DNA of 8,913 bases from Gemmatimonadota bacterium (GCA_012959595.1 DUCW01000144.1:9101-18013), one strand, 5' to 3'. Counted from the first letter of the stretch, positions 1 through 6,869 are shown. A program made the numbers and translations. The notes: generated from the sequence alone by a model not told the origin.

Positions 1-1158
1 TTGTTGGTTCAGGATGGAAAAATAGTTGGCGTTAGGACTACTCCATCAGGATTGAGTCCAGATCGCACTCCTTTGGAAGGTGTCCATGTCCCAGCAATGG
101 ATGTTACGGCTCAAGTGACGGTTCTTTCTGAAGGAACAAGAGGCCCATTAACCCAAGCTTTCTTGGATTGGCAGAATATTTCATCCGAAAATCCACAGAT
201 TTATGCACTGGGGGTCAAGGAGCTATGGGAGGTTAAAAAACCCCTAGGAAAAGTGATCCACACGCTAGGCTGGCCTTTGCCGAGAGATGCTTTTGGAGGA
301 AGCTTCATATATCCAATGAGTGACAATGTCATCGCTCTAGGCCTTGTGGTAGGTCTCGATTATGAAAATGCGAATTTTGATGTTCATGAGGCACTTCAGC
401 ATATGAAGCTTCATCCAATGATAGAACCCTACCTAAGGGAGGGAGAACTGTTGGAATGGGGAGCCAAGACGATTCCAGAGGGAGGATACCACTCGATACC
501 GAATCGTCTTCATGGTGCAGGGATCTGTCTAATTGGAGATGCAGTTGGTTTCGTAGACGTACCGTCTCTTAAAGGTATTCATTATGCAATGCACTCTGGC
601 ATTCTGGCCGCTAGATCTATTTTCGAAGGGCTTAAAGCTGGGGACGTTTCCAGCGAGGGACTTTCCTCCTATACAAAAGCCATAAAAAGCAGCTTCATTA
701 TGAAAGATTTAAGGAGCACCCGGAATGTTCGTCTGGCTTTTAAGGATGGGTTCTGGATGGGTGGTCTGAAGGCCACCTTGATGAGTTTCTCAAAAGGTCG
801 TGCCTGGGGAAAAAAGATTCATGTGTTAGAAGATGCCGCTGAAGACAAATTTCTTAGAGGTAGAGATAATGTTGAAAAAAATTCAGGAGATCATACTGTC
901 ACTAAAATTGACGCAGTTTATAGGTCTGGAAACCAAACGAGAGATGATATTCCCAAGCATTTGTTGGTAGGGGATAATGTGGACGCGGACATTGCCCGTT
1001 TTTATGAAGCCATGTGTCCAGCAGGAGTATATGAATGGGACGGCCAACGATTGCGGGTCAATTCACCAAATTGCGTTGATTGTAAAGCTAGTGATGTTCT
1101 GGGCCCCAGGTGGAAAGTGAGAGAAGGCGGAAGCGGGCCGTCCTATCGCAGCATGTAG
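1..1158 (+). CDS. Electron transfer flavoprotein:quinone oxidoreductase, C-terminal part (5' truncated by window)
   Basis: ETF-QO passes electrons from reduced electron-transfer flavoprotein, fed by fatty- and amino-acid dehydrogenases, to the membrane quinone pool using FAD and one 4Fe-4S cluster. The visible 385 residues match the family: LSEGTRG near 42-48, KELWEV near 73-78, GWPLPRDAFGGSF near 90-102, IALGLVVGLDYEN near 111-123, and a second FAD-contacting stretch LIGDAVGFVDVPSLKG near 177-192. The C-terminal Fe-S segment starts at CPAGVYEW (Cys339) and continues with NCVDCKASD (Cys358, Cys361). The N-terminal dinucleotide-binding part is missing, so the gene must begin upstream; the TTG at position 1 is simply an internal Leu codon. 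The usual fourth cluster cysteine is Ser364 here (codon AGT at 1090-1092). It ends 55 bp from the convergent GGT-family gene. The family call is firm; cluster integrity is uncertain. Confidence 0.93.
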   Translation: MLVQDGKIVGVRTTPSGLSPDRTPLEGVHVPAMDVTAQVTVLSEGTRGPLTQAFLDWQNISSENPQIYALGVKELWEVKKPLGKVIHTLGWPLPRDAFGGSFIYPMSDNVIALGLVVGLDYENANFDVHEALQHMKLHPMIEPYLREGELLEWGAKTIPEGGYHSIPNRLHGAGICLIGDAVGFVDVPSLKGIHYAMHSGILAARSIFEGLKAGDVSSEGLSSYTKAIKSSFIMKDLRSTRNVRLAFKDGFWMGGLKATLMSFSKGRAWGKKIHVLEDAAEDKFLRGRDNVEKNSGDHTVTKIDAVYRSGNQTRDDIPKHLLVGDNVDADIARFYEAMCPAGVYEWDGQRLRVNSPNCVDCKASDVLGPRWKVREGGSGPSYRSM

Positions 1159-1213
1159 TATCATTTTCGGGTTTCTTTGGAGGCCAGGTACTGATCGACA
1201 TATAAAAAAGAAG

Positions 1214-2803
1214 CTAATATCCGATAGCCATACCATCTTTTCTGGGATCGGAGCCTGCAGCCCACCCCTGAGAAAGATTGATGATTGCTTGACCTCCTCC
1301 GAAACCCAATTGGAGATTGTCACTTAGCTGGTGTCCAAGTTGTTCGAGTTCTCCGCACACAGTATTACCAATAGGTTTCTCGATGATGATGCCAGAGTCG
1401 GATAGATGACGAACTCGAGCGGCTTCCAGTGCTTGCTGGAGAGTCATCTCGAAAACCAGGATATTCAAAAGCAGTTGGAGGTGTCCTTGTGGCTGCATGG
1501 ATCCTCCCATGACTCCGAATGCCATCCAGGGTCGTCCCTCTTTTGTTACAAATCCTGGTATGATTGTGTGCAAAGGTCTTTTCTTGGGACCTATCTGATT
1601 TGGCCCTTTCTCAAGGTTGAAGCCAGCTCCTCTGTTTTGTAATGCGAATCCAGTACCAGGTATAACAACACCTGATCCGAAGTGTTCGTATATGCTATTT
1701 ATGAAAGAAACCATATTCCCGTCCTTGTCTGCTGTCGCTAGATAGACAGTTTCTGTTCTTGTCATTTCAGGACTAGGATGGATCTGTGTCGTGGCTCTCT
1801 GAGGTTCGATCAGTTTTCGGCGGCCAGCAATGTATGTGTCGTCCAGAAGATGTTGTGCAGACACCGTCATACTGTTTCGGTCGCCAACGTAGGTTGCGAG
1901 ATCCGCGAAAGCTAGTTTCTTGGCCTCGATGATGTGGTGGAGGTAAGTGGCAGTGTTGTGCCCCATTTCTTTGAGATTGAATGGTTCCAATAATTTTAGC
2001 ATTTGAAGGGCTGCTACTCCTTGTCCTGCAGGAGGAAGTTCCCAGATATCATATCCTCTGAAGTTCACAGAAATTGGATCTACCCACTCCACCTGATGGT
2101 TTTCTAAGTCTTCTAGGGTTAGATAACCACCCCGAGAGGACAATGAATCTATCATTTTCTTGCCTAGGTCGCCTTTGTATAATATTTGGCTTCCTTCCTT
2201 GGCAATATTGGTCAAGCTTTTCGCTAAGTCTGGATTTTGGAACCACTCACCTGGCTTAGGCCCACGCTGGCCATCGTAAAGGAAGGTTTTTTCGGCACCA
2301 GGGTCTTGGCGAAGGAAGTCCCTCTTTTCAGACCACTGCCTGGCGATGATTGGTGTAACAGGAAACCCCCGTTCGGCAATCTGTATGGCGGGAGCTAACA
2401 CTTGGGATAGTGACATTGTTCCGTATCGATCGAGAAGTGCACACCAGCCACTTAAGGCACCAGGAACTGTTACAGATCTTGCTCCTGTCCGGGGGATCGA
2501 GTCAGCACCGTGTCCTAACAGTTCTGTTCTATCCAGCAGAGAGCCAGATTTCCCACTAGCATCTAGTCCGACAAGTCCTTGCTCACTAGCCGACCAGAGC
2601 AACGCGAAGACATCACCTCCCAGTCCAGTCATATGAGGTTCCACCACATTTAGCATGGCCGCTGTTGCAACGGCTGAATCGATAGCATTGCCACCCTGTT
2701 GAAGGATTTGTAAACCAGCCGAGCTTGCTAAAGGCTGGCTGGTGGCGACGGTCCCGTAAGAGGAATAAACAGTGGACCGTCCTGCTGTAGTCTTCTCAGT
2801 CAT
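1214..2803 (-). CDS. ggt: Gamma-glutamyltransferase-family Ntn hydrolase (acylase-like subgroup)
   Basis: This 529-residue protein is a full-length member of the GGT family. These enzymes self-cleave before a catalytic Thr and transfer or hydrolyse gamma-glutamyl or related acyl-amide groups. GGNAIDSAVA (37-46), the glycine-rich MTGLGGD (58-64), and ARSVTVPGAL (108-117, with Arg109 at the E. coli Arg114 position) are all present. The processing site is TVYLATADKDGN, making Thr352 the predicted nucleophile and N-terminus of the small subunit. FGSG (375-378), KRPLHTIIPGF (408-418) and MGGSMQPQGH (432-441) follow. No signal peptide is visible, so a cytoplasmic location is likely, unlike exported E. 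coli Ggt. By my alignment several residues that hold the glutamyl group in E. coli differ: Asn411 is Tyr372, Gln430 is Arg391, Asp433 is Gly394 and Ser462 is His412. Glutathione may therefore not be its substrate. No clear Shine-Dalgarno precedes the ATG. Confidence 0.92.
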   Translation of the reverse strand: MTEKTTAGRSTVYSSYGTVATSQPLASSAGLQILQQGGNAIDSAVATAAMLNVVEPHMTGLGGDVFALLWSASEQGLVGLDASGKSGSLLDRTELLGHGADSIPRTGARSVTVPGALSGWCALLDRYGTMSLSQVLAPAIQIAERGFPVTPIIARQWSEKRDFLRQDPGAEKTFLYDGQRGPKPGEWFQNPDLAKSLTNIAKEGSQILYKGDLGKKMIDSLSSRGGYLTLEDLENHQVEWVDPISVNFRGYDIWELPPAGQGVAALQMLKLLEPFNLKEMGHNTATYLHHIIEAKKLAFADLATYVGDRNSMTVSAQHLLDDTYIAGRRKLIEPQRATTQIHPSPEMTRTETVYLATADKDGNMVSFINSIYEHFGSGVVIPGTGFALQNRGAGFNLEKGPNQIGPKKRPLHTIIPGFVTKEGRPWMAFGVMGGSMQPQGHLQLLLNILVFEMTLQQALEAARVRHLSDSGIIIEKPIGNTVCGELEQLGHQLSDNLQLGFGGGQAIINLSQGWAAGSDPRKDGMAIGY

Positions 2804-3108
2804 ATAGTCGGAATGAAGTTTTAAGTGAGATGATTAAGATATAAATAAAGAGATGTTTTGGGCCTTCAAGCAAGTGAACACAGGTAATTTGCCAAAAAAT
2901 GCGGACAAAATGACAGAAATCCTGCAAGTCCGACAGATTTGTACTGTTTTCAGGCTGGCAAGGTTCATGCACTATAGGACAGTGTGATTTTGAACAGGGT
3001 CAGGAATAACTTGGTGTTGCTTGCGTTTTAAGATAACCCTGGACTCTATCGTTATGATATTGTAGCGAATAATTCGATTTGAACATTGGGATTACCAAGT
3101 GAGGATTT
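2804..3108. other. Divergent intergenic region between the GGT-family gene and lon
   Basis: This 305-bp spacer separates two divergently transcribed genes and should hold both promoters. On the minus strand, a TTGAAG hexamer (2864-2869 on plus) lies upstream of an A/T tract (2834-2849), a weak candidate promoter for the GGT-family gene. On the plus strand, TATGAT (3053-3058) resembles a -10 box for lon, but I see no matching -35. A short perfect inverted repeat, CGAAT-A-ATTCG (3066-3076), sits just upstream of lon. I do not see a CIRCE heat-shock operator. There are no ORFs with coding character. Confidence 0.5.
3066..3076. repeat. Short perfect inverted repeat upstream of lon
   Basis: CGAAT-A-ATTCG is an 11-bp palindrome with a one-base centre, 8 bp after a TATGAT hexamer and about 33 bp before the lon start codon. 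This is where a repressor operator would lie, but the arms are only five bases long and could occur by chance. Confidence 0.25.
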
Positions 3109-3681
3109 ATGGCCGAACAATATATTCTTCCAGTTTTGCCACTTCGGGATACGGTTGTTTATCCAGGAGTTGCGGTTCCTATATCGGCTGGAAGGCCTGG
3201 AACAGTGGAAGCTGTGCAGGAGGCTTTGGACGGAGATCGTCGTCTATTTGCTGTCGCACAAAGGGAAAATGTGGACGAGGCTACTCCCGAAGTTCTGTAC
3301 TCAATAGGTACTGTAGTTCGCATCATACAAACACATAGAGTCAGGGGCGGGGTTCAGCTTCTCGTTCAGGGTGAAGGTAGGGCGGAGGCAGTTTCTTATC
3401 AGTCAGCTGGAGATTCAATGCTCCAGGCATCTTTGTTGGATCTTGATCGGGAGAGAGGCGATGAGTCTAATGATCCCGCTTTCGAGGCCTTAAACCAAGA
3501 ATTGAGAGCAAGAGCGGCTGAGCTAGGGACTCGCAGAGGAGTGCCATCTGAAGCCTTGAATCAGTTGATTCAAGGAGTGGATGAACCAGGATCATTCGCT
3601 GATTTAGTTTCGTTCTATCTTGATTTGCCCCCTGAAGATAAGCAGGAACTCTGGAGACACTCAAGGATGAAGAACGCATGA
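3109..3681 (+). CDS. lon: Lon protease, N-terminal substrate-binding domain (split/frameshifted lon)
   Basis: The 190-residue product is the LON N-terminal domain, which in the intact enzyme recognises unfolded or regulatory protein substrates. The hallmark LPVLPLRDTVVYPGV occupies residues 7-21, and the domain runs through GSFADLVSFYLDLPPEDKQEL near 161-180. A GAGGA ribosome binding site (3101-3105) precedes the ATG. After KQEL (ending at the CTC codon 3649-3651) family similarity stops, and the last residues WRHSRMKNA are out-of-frame sequence ending at TGA 3679-3681. The expected continuation LETLKDEER is encoded in the -1 frame from CTG 3651 and runs straight into the next ORF. Together the two ORFs equal one normal-length Lon of about 820 residues. 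The break is thus a one-base deletion, a sequencing error, or a true split gene with an ATGA overlap. Confidence 0.9.
   Translation: MAEQYILPVLPLRDTVVYPGVAVPISAGRPGTVEAVQEALDGDRRLFAVAQRENVDEATPEVLYSIGTVVRIIQTHRVRGGVQLLVQGEGRAEAVSYQSAGDSMLQASLLDLDRERGDESNDPAFEALNQELRARAAELGTRRGVPSEALNQLIQGVDEPGSFADLVSFYLDLPPEDKQELWRHSRMKNA
3642..3681 (+). other. Frame break and ATGA overlap inside lon
   Basis: The downstream Lon frame is blocked by TGA (3633-3635) and TAA (3639-3641), so the change of frame must fall after 3641 and before the TGA at 3679-3681. Homology places it at GAACTCTGGAG (3646-3656), where restoring one C gives KQELLETLKDEERMRSAL, the normal Lon sequence. The upstream stop and the downstream ATG overlap as ATGA (3678-3681). 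An AAGGA (3663-3667) lies 10 nt before that ATG, so coupled re-initiation is possible. I see no slippery heptamer in the permitted interval. Confidence 0.8.
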
Positions 3682-5579
3682 GATCCGCTCTAATAGCAGT
3701 TGAGAGGGAATTGGCTCGGCTGGATGCTCAAGAAGAAATTCAAGCTAAAGTGCAAGAAGAGCTGGGGGAACGTCAACGTGAAATGTTGTTAAGGGAGCAA
3801 CTGAAGCAAATTCAAAGAGAACTGGGAGAGGAAGACGAAAAAGATGATGTTGACGAGTTGAGGGAACGTTTAGAGTCCTTGAGTCTGGGAGAGGAACAGA
3901 GAGCAGAAGTTGATAGGGAGATAAAAAGATTGATGCGTACCAGCCCTCAGGCGGCTGAGTATCAAGTGATTAGAACATTTTTGGAATGGGTGACAGAGCT
4001 GCCCTGGGGAGATCGGTCAGACGAGAAAATCGACTTGGAAGTTTCTGGAAAGATTTTAGAAGAAGATCACTACGGTTTAGAAGACGTTAAGGATAGAGTC
4101 CTTGAATTCCTGGCTGTGAGCAAGCTACGACAGGGGCGCAATGGAGCATCAAAGGATTCAGATGTAGTCGAGACCGATAGCGGGCAAGGAAAAGGCTCTG
4201 AAAATTCTGATAATGGAACAATGGAGGCAGGTGGAAGAGCACCAATATTGCTTTTTGTGGGTCCACCGGGGGTCGGTAAAACAAGTATAGCCAAATCTGT
4301 AGCTCGTTCTTTGGGTAGGGAGTATGTTCGTATCTCCTTGGGGGGAGCACGAGATGAGGCGGACATCAGGGGCCATCGTCGCACCTATGTTGGAGCTATG
4401 CCAGGACGCATTCTTCAAGGAATGCGGACTGCAAAGACCAAGAATCCTGTATTTTTGCTGGATGAAGTAGATAAGTTGGGAGTTTCTTTTCAAGGGGACC
4501 CTAGTGCGGCCCTGCTGGAGGTACTCGATCCAGCTCAAAACAGTAGCTTTGCAGACCATTACCTGGGAATGCCTTTCGATTTGTCTGAGGTACTGTTTAT
4601 AGCGACTGCCAACTATGCAGACAGAATTCCCCTTCCTTTATACGACCGGATGGAAAAGGTTGATTTTTCAGGATACACAGAAGCTGAAAAACTGCAGATT
4701 GCCCAGCGTTACCTTCTACCAAGACAGAAGAAGGAGAATGGTCTTAAGGACAAGGAATTGATTTTGGAAGAGAGAGGCCTGCTGACTCTGATACAAGAAT
4801 ACACACGGGAATCGGGAGTCCGGCAGATAGAACGGGAATTGGGCAAACTTGCGAGGAAAGTTGCTCGCAAGATCGCGGCTGGAGAAACTAAGAAACTTAA
4901 GGCGACTAAGAAGGTAATAAGAGAATTGATGGGTAGGCCCAGAGTCCATCCAGAGAGGATGGCAGTGGCTGATACCGTGGGTGTAGCAACGGGGATGTTT
5001 TATACTCCGATGGGTGGGGATATCATGTTTGTGGAAGTGAGCACTATGTCAGGAAAGGAGGGCTTGGTGCTGACGGGACAATTAGGTGATGTGATGAAGG
5101 AATCAGGAAGGGCTGCTCTAAGTTTTGCTAAAAGCAACTATCAGGATCTTGGAATTCCTGAGGAAAGCTTAAAAGGGAAAGAAATTCATATCCACGTACC
5201 AGCTGGGGCAGTCCCTAAAGATGGACCTAGTGCGGGTATCACCATGGCCACGGCTCTAGTATCTACGTTATGTGGTAGCAAAGTTCGCAAAGATGTTGCA
5301 ATGACGGGAGAGTTGACTCTGACGGGAAGGGTGCTTCCGATCGGAGGTGTAAAGGAGAAACTACTAGGTGCCGTCCGTGCTGGCATTCATACAATAATAA
5401 TTCCTAAGGAAAATGAAGCTGATCTTGAAGATTTACAGGACGATGTAAGGCAAAAATTGACCGTTCATCTAGTCGAAAATTTGAATCAAGTCATTAATCT
5501 AGCTTTGATCTCAAGCGACTCGAAAGAAAGAGTTAAGAAGAATGGTCGCAAGAAAAAAACGAGTAAGGCGACTACTTAA
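3678..5579 (+). CDS. lon: ATP-dependent Lon protease, coiled-coil/AAA+/protease part
   Basis: These 633 residues contain everything in Lon after the N-domain. The helical linker (about 1-110) includes REMLLREQLKQIQRELGE (34-51). The AAA+ module has Walker A GPPGVGKT (195-202), Walker B FLLDEVDK (259-266), sensor-1 region IATANY (308-313) and sensor-2 Arg in SGVRQIER (379-386). The protease domain carries KDGPSAG with catalytic Ser518 and GGVKEKLL with Lys561; the 43-residue spacing equals that of E. coli Ser679/Lys722. The motor and protease should therefore be active, degrading misfolded and short-lived cytoplasmic proteins. Two oddities are visible: an insert of about 30 residues rich in Asp, Glu, Ser and Gly (about 155-187) just before the Walker A strand, and a Lys/Arg-rich C-terminal tail (617-630). 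The ATG at 3678 is the first start in this frame, but the true reading probably joins the preceding ORF. Confidence 0.93.
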   Translation: MRSALIAVERELARLDAQEEIQAKVQEELGERQREMLLREQLKQIQRELGEEDEKDDVDELRERLESLSLGEEQRAEVDREIKRLMRTSPQAAEYQVIRTFLEWVTELPWGDRSDEKIDLEVSGKILEEDHYGLEDVKDRVLEFLAVSKLRQGRNGASKDSDVVETDSGQGKGSENSDNGTMEAGGRAPILLFVGPPGVGKTSIAKSVARSLGREYVRISLGGARDEADIRGHRRTYVGAMPGRILQGMRTAKTKNPVFLLDEVDKLGVSFQGDPSAALLEVLDPAQNSSFADHYLGMPFDLSEVLFIATANYADRIPLPLYDRMEKVDFSGYTEAEKLQIAQRYLLPRQKKENGLKDKELILEERGLLTLIQEYTRESGVRQIERELGKLARKVARKIAAGETKKLKATKKVIRELMGRPRVHPERMAVADTVGVATGMFYTPMGGDIMFVEVSTMSGKEGLVLTGQLGDVMKESGRAALSFAKSNYQDLGIPEESLKGKEIHIHVPAGAVPKDGPSAGITMATALVSTLCGSKVRKDVAMTGELTLTGRVLPIGGVKEKLLGAVRAGIHTIIIPKENEADLEDLQDDVRQKLTVHLVENLNQVINLALISSDSKERVKKNGRKKKTSKATT

Positions 5580-5609
5580 TCCAGTTTGTGTTGTCGCAAG
5601 GTCTTACCG

Positions 5610-6668
5610 TTAGGTGACTCTGATTGATCCCGGGTATCCAGAAACGATTTTACCCACAATTGAAGGATGGCAAGTAGGGCTACTAAGTAGATTCATCAGT
5701 TGTGAGGTTTTTGCCTCCTCGACACAAATCAATAAACCTCCAGCGGTTTGGGCGTCCGCTAAAATCAACTGATCGGAGTCTCTAGTTGTGCCGAAATCAA
5801 TTCGGGATTTAATGTCAGAAAGGTTTCTTCTAGTTCCAGAAGGTATATTACCGGCTGCGATTAATTTGTGTACATCCGGCAGGATAGGAATGGCTTCCCA
5901 AGCCAATTCGGCTGCAACTTTGGAATGGAGAAGCATGTTGCTGAGGTGACCTAGTAGCCCATAACCAGTTATGTCAGTGGCTGCGAGCACTCCCACCTCA
6001 GTCATCGCTTGGGCTGATTCCCGATTGAGGGTTGTCATCGCTAAGATTGCGGCATCAACTGTAGTCGGAGAGGCTTGATTTGCTTTGATGGCAGTAGTGA
6101 TAATACCTGTGCCTATAGGTTTGGTCAGGATGAGGTTGTCTCCCTCTTTTGCAGCCGAATTGGTAACGAGGGCGTCTTCGCGTACTTCACCCACAACTAC
6201 AAGCCCATATTTTGGCTCGGGATCATCTACGGAGTGTCCACCCATGATTGGGATACCGGCTACAGTCGTTACTTCAAGTCCACCCCTAAGTATTTCTTCT
6301 GCTAACCCCTCCTTAAGTAGGGCTCTCGGAAAACCGAAAAGATTCAGTGCAAAAAGCGGTTCTCCACCCATTGCGTAAATATCTGAAAGGGCATTTGTAG
6401 CTGCGATACGACCAAAATCGAATGGATCATCTACCACTGGTGTGAAGAAATCCAGGGTCACTACTAGAGCTCTACCTCCTCCCAGGGAGTATACTGCCGC
6501 ATCGTCTCCAGTAGTCAGATCGACTAGTGCATTTGCATCCTCTAGCGGTGTTAGGTGACGCAGGACCTGCGTCAGCTCAGACATGCTGAGCTTACAGGCT
6601 CAGCCAGCACCGTGAGAAAGTTGGGTTAAACGTATCTCCTGATCCGGACTAGGTGTTTGATCTGCCAT
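5610..6668 (-). CDS. selD: Selenide, water dikinase (SelD), selenocysteine-containing, with in-frame UGA
   Basis: SelD makes selenophosphate from selenide and ATP, the selenium donor for Sec-tRNA synthesis and, where present, tRNA 2-selenouridine. I start it at ATG 6668-6666, not at the internal ATG 6584. The upstream frame reads RLTQLSHGAG, then TGA (6602-6600), then ACKLS, which aligns with E. coli RLTQYSHGAG-C17-GCK20. Read through, the product is 352 residues with Sec23 at the catalytic cysteine position, Cys25 and Lys26. The rest is canonical: GDDAAVY (54-60), DFFTPVVDDPFDFGRIAATN (73-92), LSDIYAMGG (94-102), GGHSVDDPEPKYGL (143-156), TDITGYGLLGHL and a C-terminal DAQTAGGLL. A hairpin with a GGTC-containing loop lies 26 nt after the UGA. 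No strong Shine-Dalgarno precedes 6668. It is convergent with lon and divergent from the YgfZ-like gene. Confidence 0.93.
6557..6573 (-). promoter_or_regulatory. Candidate bacterial SECIS hairpin
   Basis: The minus strand reads GACGCAGGTCCTGCGTC, a perfect 6-bp stem (GACGCA/TGCGTC) closing a GGTCC loop; a seventh G-C pair is possible. It begins 26 nt after the UGA and the loop begins at nt 33. A loop starting with G and containing GGUC fits what SelB recognises. The core GCAGGTC...TGC resembles, from memory, the E. coli fdhF SECIS. It lies within codons, as bacterial SECIS elements do. Confidence 0.78.
6574..6592 (-). other. Second perfect hairpin between the Sec codon and the SECIS-like stem
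   Basis: The minus strand reads AGCTCAGCATGTCTGAGCT, a perfect 7-bp stem with a CATGT loop. It starts 8 nt after the UGA and ends directly against the GGTCC hairpin with no unpaired base between them, so the two could stack coaxially. Its loop holds the internal ATG (6584-6582), which has no Shine-Dalgarno. This makes that ATG a poor start codon. Confidence 0.6.
6600..6602 (-). other. Selenocysteine (UGA) codon in selD
   Basis: The plus strand reads TCA, so the minus strand reads TGA in frame between Gly22 (GGT) and Ala24 (GCC). It falls exactly where SelD proteins carry their catalytic Cys or Sec (E. coli Cys17). The conserved SelD sequence continues in the same frame on both sides, so a true stop here would remove the active-site loop. 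Confidence 0.9.
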
Positions 6669-6716
6669 GGTGATTCTTTAGTTAATATTAAAGTTAATAA
6701 TGTCGTTTCTGTAGAT

Positions 6717-6743
6717 AACATCCATCTTCCAGAGAAGGATGTT
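6717..6743. repeat. Imperfect inverted repeat in the selD/ygfZ divergent region
   Basis: The arms AACATCC (6717-6723) and GGATGTT (6737-6743) are perfectly complementary. Inside them is one A-A mismatch and a further TCT/AGA pairing around a TCCAG loop. It lies 49 bp upstream of the selD start and 129 bp upstream of the YgfZ-like start. It could be an operator shared by the two genes or a hairpin in the selD leader RNA. Confidence 0.35.
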
Positions 6744-6860
6744 GACAATTTATCGAGGCGAATCCAGAGAGCAAGTCAAATCATGCAAGCTATGGTTGAT
6801 ACAGATGGCTTCAGAGGCCAGATTAAATCGGCTGGAACAAGCACATTGTCCAATGTATAC

Positions 6861-6869
6861 AGGAGAAGG
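6861..6869 (+). promoter_or_regulatory. Ribosome binding site deciding the ygfZ-like start
   Basis: AGGAGAAGG is the strongest Shine-Dalgarno in this region. From the end of AGGAG it lies 7 nt before TTG 6873 and 10 nt before GTG 6876, both in frame. The farther upstream ATG codons (6657, 6783, 6792) have no comparable site, which favours the downstream start. Confidence 0.65.

Noticed and set aside
2902..2933. CGGAC ... GTCCG inverted repeat in the spacer upstream of lon
   Set aside because: The arms are only five bases with a gap of about 20 bases, which is easily expected by chance in a spacer of this length.
3625..3633. Programmed -1 frameshift in lon at TTG CCC CCT
   Set aside because: The -1 frame meets TGA at 3633-3635 and TAA at 3639-3641 at once, so slipping here would be unproductive. 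Homology places the break farther on, at about 3649-3652.
4070..4559. Antisense open frames inside lon, and similar ones opposite the GGT, selD and Skp genes
   Set aside because: They lie wholly within well-supported genes, give low-complexity or unfamiliar translations and have no ribosome binding sites. They are shadows of the real genes.
5610..6584. selD starting at the internal ATG 6584 (324 residues)
   Set aside because: It would lack the conserved LTQLSHGAG and catalytic loop, has no Shine-Dalgarno, and its ATG sits in a hairpin loop. The missing sequence is present in frame just upstream across the TGA.
6600..6602. UGA as a general sense codon (alternative genetic code, Trp or Gly)
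   Set aside because: The position is a Cys/Sec site in SelD, a SECIS-like hairpin follows, and the other complete genes in the window contain no internal TGA codons.
6742..6747. Perfect TTGACA as a -35 box for the YgfZ-like gene
   Set aside because: No sequence resembling TATAAT lies 16-18 bp downstream, so one hexamer alone is not enough to call a promoter.
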